Source of the DNA: Methylibium sp965279545
GTDB taxonomy: Bacteria > Pseudomonadota > Gammaproteobacteria > Burkholderiales > Burkholderiaceae_C
Assembly (NCBI RefSeq): GCF_965279545.1
Contig: NZ_OZ257250.1
Location: forward strand, 4,340,001 to 4,404,000
Direction of reading: 5' to 3'
Length of the DNA stretch: 64,000 bases
Below are positions 8,980 through 18,021 of this stretch, piece by piece. The notes beneath the pieces are model-generated. The model did not search any database. It was not told where the DNA came from and worked only from the letters and a program-made list of their open reading frames with translations. The translations under genes and the position numbers were made by a program. How positions within the stretch are numbered: position 1 is the stretch's first letter; each line of letters opens with the position of its first letter.

Positions 8980-11574
8980 CTACAGAGAACTGGAAGAGAC
9001 GCTCAGAATTTCCAACGATCCACCCACGGTCGAAGCGAAACCTGCCTGGCGAACTTCCCAATTGGTTAGTCGACCTGACGCAGCAATCGCTCGATCAAGA
9101 CATCCGACGACGGTGTGCAAGTCAAACGGTTGGCCCCCAACAATCTTCACGTTCAAGGCCTTGCTGTTGACGAGCGGAACAAATAGCGCTATCCCCGATA
9201 GTTGCGGGACCGGAGTGTGGGATTCAATATGGTCGATATGCTGCATCTTTAAGAAGCCGACAGGGCAGCTCGCGGCCAGTGTTGCGACTTCGGCATACGT
9301 CATGAACCTCTGGCCGAGCCCATCGACGGATATCAGGAGGCGACCAAACGCGGTGGGGTCGCAGCCAAACTCCAGCGCATGGACTCCAGCAATACTTCGC
9401 TCGAGATCATCTAGAGCCGAGTCCTCTAGCAGACGCAATTGCTCTGCTCCCCATGCCTGCATGACCTCTGTGGGCGCTTCGAATACGGACGCATCTCGTC
9501 TGGCAGATCCGGCTTTGTGGTCGATGTAGCCGACAAATGATCCAGCATGCCGCGCCTGAATTGATGTCGCTAGCCCACCAATAGTTTGCAGACCCAATAG
9601 GAGGAAGGCTGAATTCTGAACAGTAGAAATTGCGGCTACGCCGAACGTGTGATCACCTGATCGAATCGGGCGGAGACGCGCGTGGTTGCGTGCGATAGCT
9701 TGGTCGACTACAGAACTGCACTGATGACCGGAAAATGCAATGCGGTGCAATATCTCGGTCGAGTCCGGCGCAGTGCCCGGTTCCCCGCCATGCACCTCAC
9801 GCTTCCCACCCCAAGGGCTGTCGACAGCTACGCGTACGTCGAGGCCCACCACTAACGCCGCAACGTATTCATACACCGACACAGGTATCGCCGCTGCACC
9901 CATAAACGCAGGCTTGACCTCGATGTCTCCAGTCGGGCGCAGCCATCCATCTTTCAGCCTGAGGGCCACTCTCGTTGAAACTTGAGAGGAGAGGCCGGGT
10001 ACTCGCCCCTTGCGAAGGATCGGACGCAAGGAAACGCCATCTCCAAAAATCAGGCTATTGCAATCGTCGAGGCCTTTGTCCCACTGTTTGCTGGTGACTT
10101 CGACCCGACTGGCGACCATGAACACCGAATAGAAGCCAATCCCGAATCGCCCGATCGAGCGAAACCGGGAAGAACGAAGTCCAGGAAATTCAGTCTGAAT
10201 GAGCGACGACTTCCAAAAGCTCTGACCGAAATCCAACAACGGTCCCATCATGACCCGACGTGACATTCCAACGCCGTTGTCTTCCACGAACAGCCAAAGT
10301 TGGTCGTCGCTCTCTGTGAATCGGACCGTCAACTCGCCGGCGAAACCCTCTTCGACAAAGCGTCTTGCAACGATTGCATCGCGCGCGTTCTGGAGAAGTT
10401 CGCGTAGCACTACCTGAAAGCTCTCTCCCCCAGCGCCATAGAGCTTTTCTCCACCGAGCTCCCTAACAAGCGATTCAACATTGCTGACGTGAGGCTCTGC
10501 TTTGCAGGGCGTCCAGCCTTCGACGGGCAGATGTTGAGTAAGGTCCTCAATGGAGTCGGCGCCGGTGACTCGCCTCACTTGAAACTCAGGGGCCGTGGCG
10601 GGGCGCTGTCGACCTCTCAGTAGCGCGTTAGATTGCCGAATCTCTCGGTCTACTGTTACAACAGCATCGTGGGCGATCCACCAGGCCGAAGCCTCGCTCT
10701 CCTTGAAGGGGCGGCTGGCGGTGTAGACGATCGCGCTCCCACTCAAATCCCCGACATCCAGAGAAGGTCCCATCATCCGGCTCTGCGCAGTCCAATGCTG
10801 GAGAGAGATTCCTTGCCGCTTGACTAATGCATACAGAAATAGCGGCGCTCTCGCTTGATTGATGTGCGCCGCATCAGCGCACCTCAATAAGCAGGCGACC
10901 TTTACCGGGTCAATCGCCCATTCGGAGGGAAACGGTGACGGGGCATTGAACTGTTCGCCAAGGCTGGGGGCGAGAGCATCAATGTCCCAATGGTGGCTCG
11001 ATGCGATGCGACCAGCTAGTCGACCCAGATCCGTCCGCAGTTGTACGTCCTCAATGAGATGAATCGCGTCGCCGGTGTCGGGATGCGTCCAAACCATTTC
11101 TGGCAGCTTGGCAGCCTGATGAGCGTGAAGCGCGCGCAGTGCAGAAAAGTCCGCGGACGCCAGCCGTCCTGCCTCCTCGTTATCGGGTGCAGCATCGCAC
11201 TCAGCCGCATACGCGTCCCGCCACTCGATAGAACCTCGGACCCCATCTATTCCGCGTTCAAATGCCTCCCAGCACATTGCTGAATCGTGAAGCAGTACGG
11301 CTGCGCCGAAGACGAATGCCTCCAAAGGGTTGAGCGGATAGCCCACACCCGAAATGACACCTGCCGTGTCCCAAAGCGCGTCAAGATGAGTCACGTCATG
11401 AACGGTGAGGCCGGGCAGGACGTGTGCGATTCGTTGAACAATGGGTTCGATGTTCGAGCGGAACGCGAGCAACGCCGTGCTCAATCGGGCCCTTTCCGAT
11501 TGAAAGGGATCATCGGTGCGAGCACCCAGTGTCGATCGCCACAAGCTTGTCTGCATCACGCTTCCGATTGCCAT
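8980..11574 (-). CDS. HD-domain / Hsp90-like ATPase fusion protein (possible conflict or stress system)
   Basis: A large soluble protein of about 864 residues, numbered from ATG 11574; starts at 11631 and 11556 are also possible. The N-terminal part (residues 25-240) has an HD-phosphohydrolase pattern: His59-Asp60 in TVHDVTHLDALW, His96-Asp97 in LLHDSAM, His194-His195 and Asp234 in RCADAAH. A GHKL ATP-binding domain follows, with the Asn-box LRELLQNARDAI (Asn396), EDNGVGM (Asp432) and GRFGIGFYS (475-483), the last being the Hsp90 lid motif. A long Hsp90-middle-like C-terminal part remains. Both catalytic sites look intact. It stands alone between housekeeping genes, with gene-free flanks and lower GC (50% in 9181-9240, counted by hand), which suggests horizontal transfer. 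I recall HD plus Hsp90-like ATPase combinations from surveys of bacterial conflict systems, but cannot verify this here. Confidence 0.7.
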   Translation of the reverse strand: MAIGSVMQTSLWRSTLGARTDDPFQSERARLSTALLAFRSNIEPIVQRIAHVLPGLTVHDVTHLDALWDTAGVISGVGYPLNPLEAFVFGAAVLLHDSAMCWEAFERGIDGVRGSIEWRDAYAAECDAAPDNEEAGRLASADFSALRALHAHQAAKLPEMVWTHPDTGDAIHLIEDVQLRTDLGRLAGRIASSHHWDIDALAPSLGEQFNAPSPFPSEWAIDPVKVACLLRCADAAHINQARAPLFLYALVKRQGISLQHWTAQSRMMGPSLDVGDLSGSAIVYTASRPFKESEASAWWIAHDAVVTVDREIRQSNALLRGRQRPATAPEFQVRRVTGADSIEDLTQHLPVEGWTPCKAEPHVSNVESLVRELGGEKLYGAGGESFQVVLRELLQNARDAIVARRFVEEGFAGELTVRFTESDDQLWLFVEDNGVGMSRRVMMGPLLDFGQSFWKSSLIQTEFPGLRSSRFRSIGRFGIGFYSVFMVASRVEVTSKQWDKGLDDCNSLIFGDGVSLRPILRKGRVPGLSSQVSTRVALRLKDGWLRPTGDIEVKPAFMGAAAIPVSVYEYVAALVVGLDVRVAVDSPWGGKREVHGGEPGTAPDSTEILHRIAFSGHQCSSVVDQAIARNHARLRPIRSGDHTFGVAAISTVQNSAFLLLGLQTIGGLATSIQARHAGSFVGYIDHKAGSARRDASVFEAPTEVMQAWGAEQLRLLEDSALDDLERSIAGVHALEFGCDPTAFGRLLISVDGLGQRFMTYAEVATLAASCPVGFLKMQHIDHIESHTPVPQLSGIALFVPLVNSKALNVKIVGGQPFDLHTVVGCLDRAIAASGRLTNWEVRQAGFASTVGGSLEILSVSSSSL

Positions 11575-12009
11575 AGAACCACCGGTCCTTCGTTTCGTCC
11601 TTCCGATGATAGGGTGAAGTGCCGGCGGCATTGGTGCCGCGTAGCTCGTCGCGGGCCAGCGAAGCCACGCGTCATGACAATTGAGGTACCGCGAAGGAGA
11701 CGCACCCGAATGACGCCTACTGGCCGAGTGCGGGTGCCTACGAACGACTGGTTCTCAGCCCGTCAATTAACGAGCGGGGAACGGCTGGTCAAGCGGAGTC
11801 CTTGCGCAGTAACGCGCGTGCCGCTTTACGTCATGGTCCACATGGGGCATGCGTCTCGGTCATTGACGGCAACGAACCGCGGCTGTTGGAGTCTCCGTGA
11901 CCCCGTCCGCCTCGATATGCCGCGTTCCGTCTACTGCCAGGTCAACCGTGCGCATCTGCGCACCAACGCCAGTCGCCCGCATGCCCGCCCCCGCAGCGTC
12001 GCCTGCCCC
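11575..12009. other. Gene-free spacer upstream of the HD-Hsp90 gene
   Basis: About 435 bases with no supported gene. The left end must contain the promoter of the minus-strand HD-Hsp90 gene; the rest holds no recognisable repeat, RNA gene or protein family. Composition is mixed and lower in GC than the flanking housekeeping DNA, consistent with the edge of an inserted segment. No transposase remnant or tRNA attachment site is visible. Confidence 0.4.
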
Positions 12010-13278
12010 TCAATGCCCACGCGGATGCTCGAAGAAGAACCGCAGCATCTCGCTCGTGGCATCCGGCCCGCTGGCATCGGTGTAGCTGCCCTCGGCCTGG
12101 CCGCCCGACCAGGCGTGTCCGGCGCCGTGCACCAGCCAGTGCTCGGCCAGTGCCCGGCCCTCGCCACCCGGGTGTACGGAGCGCGTGTAGTGCCGCCCGC
12201 GGGCCGACACGCCGCGCTCCACGCGTGGGCTGCTCGCGGCGGCCGTGGGTGAGGCGCCGGCGCCGGCGGCGGCGCTGTCCAGCGCGGCCGAGATCACTTG
12301 TTCGCCGTTGCGGGGGTGCACCGTCGGGTCCTGGTCGCCGTGGAACACGATGGTGGGCACGTGCCCCGTCGGCGCCGCCGTGGCGGGCGCTGCGCCGGGG
12401 GTGCGCGCCCTGGGCTTCAGGCCGGGGCCCGCAACGCCGGTCTTCATCACCGCCAGGGCGCCGGCCACGTCGCTCGCCGCGCCGCCCGGCAGGCCCGAGT
12501 GAACGCCCACCGCCGCAAAGAGGTCGGGGTAGGCGGCCGCCACGATGGCGGCCATGGCCCCGCCGGCCGACAGGCCGGCGATGTACACGCGCCGCGGGTC
12601 GATGCCGTGCTGCTTCATCACCGCCTGCGTCAAGGTGGCAATCAGCGCCGGCTCGCCGCGGTCGCGCTGCTGGTGGTTGTGCTTGAACCAGTTCCAGCAG
12701 CGCTGCGGGTTGGCGCTTTGCGACTGCGCCGGGTACAGCACAAAGAAGCCTTGCTCGCGGGCCCGCTCGTTCATGCCGGTGCCGGCGGCAAAGTCGTCGG
12801 GGTCCTGGGTGCAGCCGTGCAGCATCACCACCAGCGGCAAGCGCCGGCCGGCCGGGCCGGGCGGGCTGTAGAGCTTGTAGCGGCGCGTCTGCGAGCCGTG
12901 CGTGTAGGAGCCGCCGGTGAACTCGCCGCGCCCGGTGGGGGGCGTGGCCTCGGCATCGCCTTGCGGTGCGGGCGTTGTGCGTGCCTGCGGGCCATCGGCC
13001 GGCGAGCTGCCGCTTGCGGGCGGTGCGCTCGCGGCGGCTGCGGCGGGTGCGTCCATTTCGAACACGCAGCCGTCGATGACCAGGGGCTCCGCTTCGGGCG
13101 CCGCGGTGCCGGCCGCGGGCATGCCGGGGGTGCCGGTGCGCGCGGTCGCCGGGCGCATGGCGTCGGCGCCTGCGGCGCCGCGCAGTGCGCGCTGGAGGGC
13201 CTGGGTGGCTTCGTTCAGGCGGCCCGCCTGCGTCAGGCGCGCGGCGGCGCGCATCAGGTTCTGGAGGGTGTCGTTCAT
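12010..13278 (-). CDS. PHB depolymerase family esterase
   Basis: A 422-residue alpha/beta-hydrolase of the poly(3-hydroxybutyrate) depolymerase/LpqC family. The N-terminal 130 residues are Ala/Pro-rich and poorly conserved. The catalytic core starts at RRYKLYSPPG with LPLVVMLHGCTQDPDDFAAGTGMN. The nucleophile elbow is GLSAGGAMA, the acid lies in FHGDQDPTVHP and the His in HGAGHAWSGG. The C-terminal SYTDASGPDATSEMLRFF is typical. No signal peptide is evident, so it is probably cytoplasmic and may act on intracellular PHB or short esters. It lies 31 bases downstream of a CopG-type regulator gene, probably in one operon. Confidence 0.85.
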   Translation of the reverse strand: MNDTLQNLMRAAARLTQAGRLNEATQALQRALRGAAGADAMRPATARTGTPGMPAAGTAAPEAEPLVIDGCVFEMDAPAAAAASAPPASGSSPADGPQARTTPAPQGDAEATPPTGRGEFTGGSYTHGSQTRRYKLYSPPGPAGRRLPLVVMLHGCTQDPDDFAAGTGMNERAREQGFFVLYPAQSQSANPQRCWNWFKHNHQQRDRGEPALIATLTQAVMKQHGIDPRRVYIAGLSAGGAMAAIVAAAYPDLFAAVGVHSGLPGGAASDVAGALAVMKTGVAGPGLKPRARTPGAAPATAAPTGHVPTIVFHGDQDPTVHPRNGEQVISAALDSAAAGAGASPTAAASSPRVERGVSARGRHYTRSVHPGGEGRALAEHWLVHGAGHAWSGGQAEGSYTDASGPDATSEMLRFFFEHPRGH

Positions 13279-13309
13279 GCCGTCCTTGTGTGGAGGGGTT
13301 GCGCTGGGG

Positions 13310-13735
13310 TCAGCGGTGGCGGTCGGCCAGCGCGGCCTTCACCGCCGGGCTGGCATGCAGCGCACCCAGCACGTCGAGCGAGTCGATGGTGGCCCGGGCC
13401 AGCTCGGGGCTCACGTCGTGCGCAATCGTTGCCAGGCCGAGCACGCGAATCTGCAGCGTCTGCCGGGCTGCCTTCACGGCGCGCAACTCGTCGGCACTGA
13501 AGTGCTGCAGGCCCAGCACGAGCATCTTGCGCGCCGCCACCTGCTTCACCGCCTCGGCGTGGGTGCCGAGGTGGTTGCGAATGGCGGTGCGGATGAAGTC
13601 GGTGCGGTTGCCGTAGAAGCCTTCGGCCACCAGCAGGTCGATCTGCCCCAGGTCGACGAAACCGAGGTTGATGGTGATCTTCTCGGAGTCCGCCGCCTTG
13701 GGCTGGGCGGGGAGGGCGGTGGCCTTCTGGTTCAT
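13310..13735 (-). CDS. CopG/RHH family transcriptional regulator
   Basis: A 141-residue protein. Residues 18-55 form a ribbon-helix-helix pattern (KITINLGFVDLGQIDLLV, then GNRTDFIRTAIRNHL). The helical C-terminal half resembles the extension of CopG-type regulators found beside phaZ-like esterases. It precedes the esterase gene by 31 bases. An 18-bp perfect palindrome lies 14 bases before its start codon, so it probably represses its own operon. Ligand and other targets are unknown. Confidence 0.8.
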   Translation of the reverse strand: MNQKATALPAQPKAADSEKITINLGFVDLGQIDLLVAEGFYGNRTDFIRTAIRNHLGTHAEAVKQVAARKMLVLGLQHFSADELRAVKAARQTLQIRVLGLATIAHDVSPELARATIDSLDVLGALHASPAVKAALADRHR

Positions 13736-13749
13736 GGGACCATCCTAAC

Positions 13750-13767
13750 ACCATCCATATGGATGGT
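13750..13767. promoter_or_regulatory. 18-bp perfect palindrome, candidate RHH operator
   Basis: ACCATCCATATGGATGGT is a perfect palindrome just upstream of the CopG-type regulator's start codon. A further half-site, ACCATCC, sits at 13739-13745. RHH proteins bind such short symmetric sites as paired dimers. The site lies between the regulator and the divergent SNF2 helicase gene and could affect both. The binding partner is inferred from position. Confidence 0.65.
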
Positions 13768-13828
13768 TTATGGAGGGTTTTCTGTGCCTGCCGGGCGAGT
13801 CGGCATGCCGAGGCCAGAGAATCGGCCC

Positions 13829-16339
13829 ATGCCCGCTGCCTCCCCCGCCACGCCTGCGAACCCGGATGCGCCCGTGAGCGGTGTCTTCCGTCCGCGCCTG
13901 ACCCTGCAGACGCTGACCCGCGGCGACGGCCTGCTCGGCATGCGCGCGGTGCCCGGCTTCGGTCCGCGCGGCGCGATGCTCACCGTGGCCCGCGTCGACT
14001 GGACCTACACCACGCCCGGCGGCCTGCGCTGGGACACGCCGGCACCCACCCGCGTGCTGAACACCCGCCCCAAGCCGACGCAGCTGCTGCGCGGCGCCTG
14101 GGAGCAGCGCGAGCTGCTGCAGCGCGACCTGGCCGCCGAGGCCGACGCGCGCGACGCGCTGTGGGGCACCGGCCTGCGCCCGCTGTCGCCGCAGGCGCTG
14201 CAATGGCGCAACCGCGAAGCGGGCGAGGGGCACGACGGCCTGTGGACGCTGGCCGAAGAGCCGCATTTCGGCGACTTCTGGGCCGAGCAGGTGCCGCGGC
14301 TGCAGGCGCGCGGCTGGTCCATCGTCGTGCAGCCGGGCTTTGCGCACCAGAGCGTGCCGGTCGACGCGTGGCGCCTCGTCATCGACCCCGACACCGGCGA
14401 CGAGCAGGGCCGTGAACTGGTGGCGCCGCTGGGCCCGCGCGTGCAGACCCTGGCGGCGCTGCGCCAGCCGCCGCGCGAAGGCTCGTGGCTGCTGAGCCTG
14501 GGCGTGGAGGTGGACGGCGAGACGCTGGACCTGGCGCCGCTGCTGGCCGACCTGCTGCGACGCGACGCGCGCTGGCTCGACGCCCGCGAGATCGCCGCCA
14601 TCGACGATGGCGCGCTGATCCTGCTGCGCGCGCCGGGCGGCAAGCGCATCGAGGCGCCGGCCGCGCCGCTCAAGGCCATCGTCGGCGCGATGGTGGACCT
14701 GCTCACCGACCCGCGCCGCGAGGCGCAGGCCGCGGGGCCGCTGCGCCTGTCGACCTGGGAGGCGCACCGCGTGGAGGCGATGCGCCTGGGCCTGCTCGAC
14801 ACGCAGCGCGCGCGCGCCGGCGTGCACGGCGCCTGGCAGCTGCAGGGCGCCGCCGGCCTGGCGGCGCTGGCGCAGCGGCTGCGCACCGCCGGCAGCCCGG
14901 CGCCGGTGGCGCCGCCGGCAGGCCTGGGGCTGCAGCTGCGCCCCTACCAGCTGCACGGCGTGGCCTGGCTGCAGTACCTGCGCGAACACCACCTCGCCGG
15001 CATCCTGGCCGACGACATGGGGCTGGGCAAGACCGCGCAGGTGCTGGCCCACCTGCTCATCGAGCAGCAGGCCGGCCGCCTGGAGGTGCCGGCGCTGGTG
15101 GTGCTGCCCACGTCGCTGATCGCCAACTGGCAGGCCGAGGCCGCGCGCATCGCGCCCGCGCTGCGCGTGCTGACCCTGCAGGGCGCGGCCCGGGCGCGCG
15201 ACTTCGCGCGCATCGCCGGGCACGACGTGGTGTTCACCACCTACCCGCTGCTGTGGCGCGACAGCGAGGCGCTGCAGGCGCAGCCCTGGCATGTGCTGAT
15301 CCTCGACGAGGCGCAGATGGTCAAGAACGCCGGCAGCCGCGCCGCCGGCGCCTTGCGCCGCCTGCAGGCGCGCCACCGCCTGTGCGTGACCGGCACGCCG
15401 CTGGAAAACCACCTCGGCGAGCTGTGGGCGCACTTCGATTTTCTGATGCCCGGCTTCCTGGGCGATGCGCGCAGCTTCGTGCGCCAGTGGCGCAAGCCGA
15501 TCGAGACCAACGGCGAGACGCTGCGCGCGCAGTTGCTCGCGCAGCGCGTGCGGCCGTTCATCCTGCGCCGCCGCAAGCAGGACGTGGCCACCGAGCTGCC
15601 GCCCAAGACCGAGGTGGTCCGGCGCGTGCAGCTGCAGGGCCAGCAGCGCGCGCTGTACGAAAGCGTGCGCGTGGCCGCCGACGAACAGGTGCGCCGCGTG
15701 CTGCAGCGCCAGAGCTTCGCCGGCGGGCAGATCGCGATCCTCGACGCGCTGCTCAAGTTGCGCCAGGTGTGCTGCGATCCGTGGCTGGTGAAGGGCACGA
15801 AGATGGCGCCGACCATGGAGCGCGCCAAGATGGAGTGGCTGCGCGACATGCTGCCCGAGCTGGTCGACGAAGGCCGGCGCGTGCTGGTGTTCTCGCAGTT
15901 CACCGAGATGCTGGCGCTGGTGGAGGCCGAGCTCGCGGCGCTCGAGCTGCCCTGCCTGGTGCTCACCGGCGACACGCCGGTGCGCGCGCGCGGCGCCGTC
16001 GTGCGGCAGTTCCAGGAGCGGGCGGTGCCCATCATGCTGCTGAGCCTGAAGGCCGGTGGCGTGGGCCTGAACCTCACCGCCGCCGACACCGTGATCCACC
16101 TCGACCCGTGGTGGAACCCGGCCGTCGAGCAGCAGGCCACCGACCGCGCGCACCGCATCGGTCAGGACCAGCCGGTGTTCGTCTACAAGCTGGTGGTCGA
16201 GGGCGGCATCGAGGAGCGCATGCTCGCGCTGCAGGCGCGCAAGGCCGCGCTGGCCGAAGGGGTGCTGGGGCACGACACCGCGGCGGCGGCCAAGTTCAGC
16301 GCCGCGGATCTGCAGGGGCTGCTGGCACCCCTGGCGTGA
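13829..16339 (+). CDS. SNF2-family DEAD/H helicase (HepA/RapA-like)
   Basis: A protein of about 836 residues (ATG at 13829; ATG at 13805 would add eight). The N-terminal 380 residues are not recognised in detail. The SNF2 ATPase follows: QLRPYQLHGVAWLQYL (Q motif), DDMGLGKT (Walker A, near residue 396), VLPTSLIANW, LDEAQMVKN (Walker B DEAQ, near 493), TGTPLENHLGELW, then the C-terminal helicase lobe with VFSQFTEML, SLKAGGVGLNLTAADTV and QATDRAHRIGQ (motif VI). All ATPase motifs look intact. Such proteins translocate on double-stranded DNA and remodel DNA-protein complexes. It is transcribed alone, divergently from the phaZ-like operon. Confidence 0.88.
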   Translation: MPAASPATPANPDAPVSGVFRPRLTLQTLTRGDGLLGMRAVPGFGPRGAMLTVARVDWTYTTPGGLRWDTPAPTRVLNTRPKPTQLLRGAWEQRELLQRDLAAEADARDALWGTGLRPLSPQALQWRNREAGEGHDGLWTLAEEPHFGDFWAEQVPRLQARGWSIVVQPGFAHQSVPVDAWRLVIDPDTGDEQGRELVAPLGPRVQTLAALRQPPREGSWLLSLGVEVDGETLDLAPLLADLLRRDARWLDAREIAAIDDGALILLRAPGGKRIEAPAAPLKAIVGAMVDLLTDPRREAQAAGPLRLSTWEAHRVEAMRLGLLDTQRARAGVHGAWQLQGAAGLAALAQRLRTAGSPAPVAPPAGLGLQLRPYQLHGVAWLQYLREHHLAGILADDMGLGKTAQVLAHLLIEQQAGRLEVPALVVLPTSLIANWQAEAARIAPALRVLTLQGAARARDFARIAGHDVVFTTYPLLWRDSEALQAQPWHVLILDEAQMVKNAGSRAAGALRRLQARHRLCVTGTPLENHLGELWAHFDFLMPGFLGDARSFVRQWRKPIETNGETLRAQLLAQRVRPFILRRRKQDVATELPPKTEVVRRVQLQGQQRALYESVRVAADEQVRRVLQRQSFAGGQIAILDALLKLRQVCCDPWLVKGTKMAPTMERAKMEWLRDMLPELVDEGRRVLVFSQFTEMLALVEAELAALELPCLVLTGDTPVRARGAVVRQFQERAVPIMLLSLKAGGVGLNLTAADTVIHLDPWWNPAVEQQATDRAHRIGQDQPVFVYKLVVEGGIEERMLALQARKAALAEGVLGHDTAAAAKFSAADLQGLLAPLA

Positions 16340-16453
16340 CCGGCCGGCCCCGCTGCCGCCGGGGCATTCGGGTTGACCGCACCGGTTGTCGGGTGGAGTT
16401 TTTGGTACACAGGAGGTCTGCGTGCCCGAATTCCTTCTTCAGCGGAGCGACCT

Positions 16454-17581
16454 ATGCCTGGCTTGTTGCCGAACGTGGACCCCGAAGGTCTGCTCGAATA
16501 TTCAGTGGTCTACACCGACCGCGCGCTCAACCACATGTCGCAGAGTTTCCAGGGCGTCATGCGGGACGTCTCGGGCACGCTCAAGCGTGTCTACCACGCG
16601 AAGTCGGCCGTCGTCGTGCCCGGCAGCGGCACTTTCGGCATGGAGGCGGTGGCGCGGCAGTTCGCCACCGACCGCAAGGTGCTGGTGATCCGCAACGGCT
16701 GGTTCAGCTACCGCTGGACGCAGATCCTCGACATGGGCCGCATTCCCGCCGAGTCGACGGTGCTCAAGGCGCGGCGCATCGGCCCGGGCAAGCAGGCGCC
16801 GTTTGCGCCGGCACCGATCGAGGAGGTCGTCGCCACGATCCGCGCGGGCCGCCCCGACGTGGTGTTCGCGCCGCATGTCGAAACCTCGGCCGGCATGATC
16901 CTGCCCGACGCCTACCTGCGCGCCGTGGCCGATGCGGTGCACGAGGTCGGCGGCCTGTTCGTGCTGGACTGCATCGCCTCCGGCACGCTGTGGGTCGACA
17001 TGGTCGCCACCGGCGTCGACGTGCTGGTGAGCGCGCCGCAAAAGGGCTGGAGCGGCTCGCCGTGCTGCGCGCTGATCGCGATGAGCGAGCTGGCGCGCCA
17101 GCGCATCGATGGCACCCAGAGCACCAGCTTCGCCTGCGACCTGCGCAAGTGGCTGCAGATCATGGAGGCCTACGAGGCCGGCGGCCATGCCTACCACGCG
17201 ACGATGCCGACCGACTCCCTGGCCCGCCTGCGCGACGTGATGCAGGAGACCGAGGCCTATGGCTTCGAGAAGGTCCGCGCCGAGCAGCAGCAGCTGGGCG
17301 ACAAGGTGCGTGCGCTGCTGGTCCGCAAGGGGCTGCGCAGCGTTGCGGCCGAAGGCTTCCAGGCGCCGTGCGTGGTGGTGAGCTACACCGAGGACCCGGC
17401 CGTCCAGTCCGGCAAGAAGTTCGTCGGTCTGGGTCTGCAGGTGGCCGCCGGCGTGCCCTTGCAGTGCGACGAGGGCGAGGACTTCCAGACCTTCCGCATC
17501 GGCCTGTTCGGGCTGGACAAGCTGCACCACATCGAGCGCACGGTGCGGCACCTCGACGAGGCGCTGAGCCGCATCCTGTAG
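16454..17581 (+). CDS. Class V aminotransferase (alanine-glyoxylate / serine-pyruvate type)
   Basis: A 375-residue PLP-dependent enzyme. It has the small-domain and PLP-site features of the AGXT/SPT group: VVPGSGTFGMEAVARQF, FAPHVETSAGMILPD, LFVLDCIASGTLWVDM with the Asp that binds the PLP nitrogen, and SAPQKGWSGSPCCAL with the Schiff-base Lys near residue 197. The C-terminal FRIGLFGLDKL is also typical. It probably transfers an amino group between Ala or Ser and glyoxylate or pyruvate. The ATG at 16454 matches the family N-terminus and has a purine-rich stretch before it. Substrate is not fixed by sequence. Confidence 0.85.
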   Translation: MPGLLPNVDPEGLLEYSVVYTDRALNHMSQSFQGVMRDVSGTLKRVYHAKSAVVVPGSGTFGMEAVARQFATDRKVLVIRNGWFSYRWTQILDMGRIPAESTVLKARRIGPGKQAPFAPAPIEEVVATIRAGRPDVVFAPHVETSAGMILPDAYLRAVADAVHEVGGLFVLDCIASGTLWVDMVATGVDVLVSAPQKGWSGSPCCALIAMSELARQRIDGTQSTSFACDLRKWLQIMEAYEAGGHAYHATMPTDSLARLRDVMQETEAYGFEKVRAEQQQLGDKVRALLVRKGLRSVAAEGFQAPCVVVSYTEDPAVQSGKKFVGLGLQVAAGVPLQCDEGEDFQTFRIGLFGLDKLHHIERTVRHLDEALSRIL

Positions 17582-17658
17582 CGGATGTCGATGCGCATGT
17601 GGTCCGCCGCGCCCGCGGTGCCGTCCCGCCGCCGGCCGCCACAAGCCGGTCGGCCGGC

Positions 17659-18021
17659 ATGAAGGGCAAGCCGTCCGCCGGCGGGCTGGTCTACTCCACC
17701 GAGCTGGGGCGGACCTGTCCCGCCTGCCGCCAGGCGCTGGCGCAGTGCGTCTGCAGCAAGGCGAGTGCCGCCCCGGTGTCCGACGGCATCGTGCGTGTGT
17801 CCCGCGAAACGAAAGGCCGCAACGGCAAGGGCGTCACCGTGATCAGGGGGCTGGCGCTGGAGCCGGCCGCATTGGCCCAACTCGGCAAGCAACTGAAGGC
17901 GGCCTGCGGCTCCGGCGGCACGGCGAAGGACGGCGTGATCGAAGTGCAGGGCGATCACCGCGACCGCATCGTCGAGCAGCTCGAGGCGCAGGGCTGGACC
18001 GTCAAGCGTGCCGGCGGCTGA
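17659..18021 (+). CDS. SUI1/YciH family translation initiation factor
   Basis: A 120-residue protein of the bacterial YciH/SUI1 (eIF1-like) family. The N-terminus reads LVYSTELGRTCPAC, a Cys-rich stretch common in the family (CPACRQALAQCVCSK). The SUI1 fold follows, with RVSRETKGRNGKGVTVIRGL, LKAACGSGGTAKDGVIEVQG and QGDHRDRIVEQLEAQGW. Such proteins bind the small ribosomal subunit and are thought to influence initiation fidelity. The gene follows the aminotransferase by 77 bases. A start at 17659 agrees with the conserved MKGK...GGLVYST opening. Confidence 0.88.
   Translation: MKGKPSAGGLVYSTELGRTCPACRQALAQCVCSKASAAPVSDGIVRVSRETKGRNGKGVTVIRGLALEPAALAQLGKQLKAACGSGGTAKDGVIEVQGDHRDRIVEQLEAQGWTVKRAGG

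Noticed and set aside
8867..9529. Plus-strand frame overlapping the HD-Hsp90 gene
   Set aside because: No family features, and it is antisense to a protein with clear HD and GHKL motifs.
11287..12252. Plus-strand frame across the 11.6-12.0 kb spacer
   Set aside because: Runs antisense into two real genes and shows no domain; not a gene.
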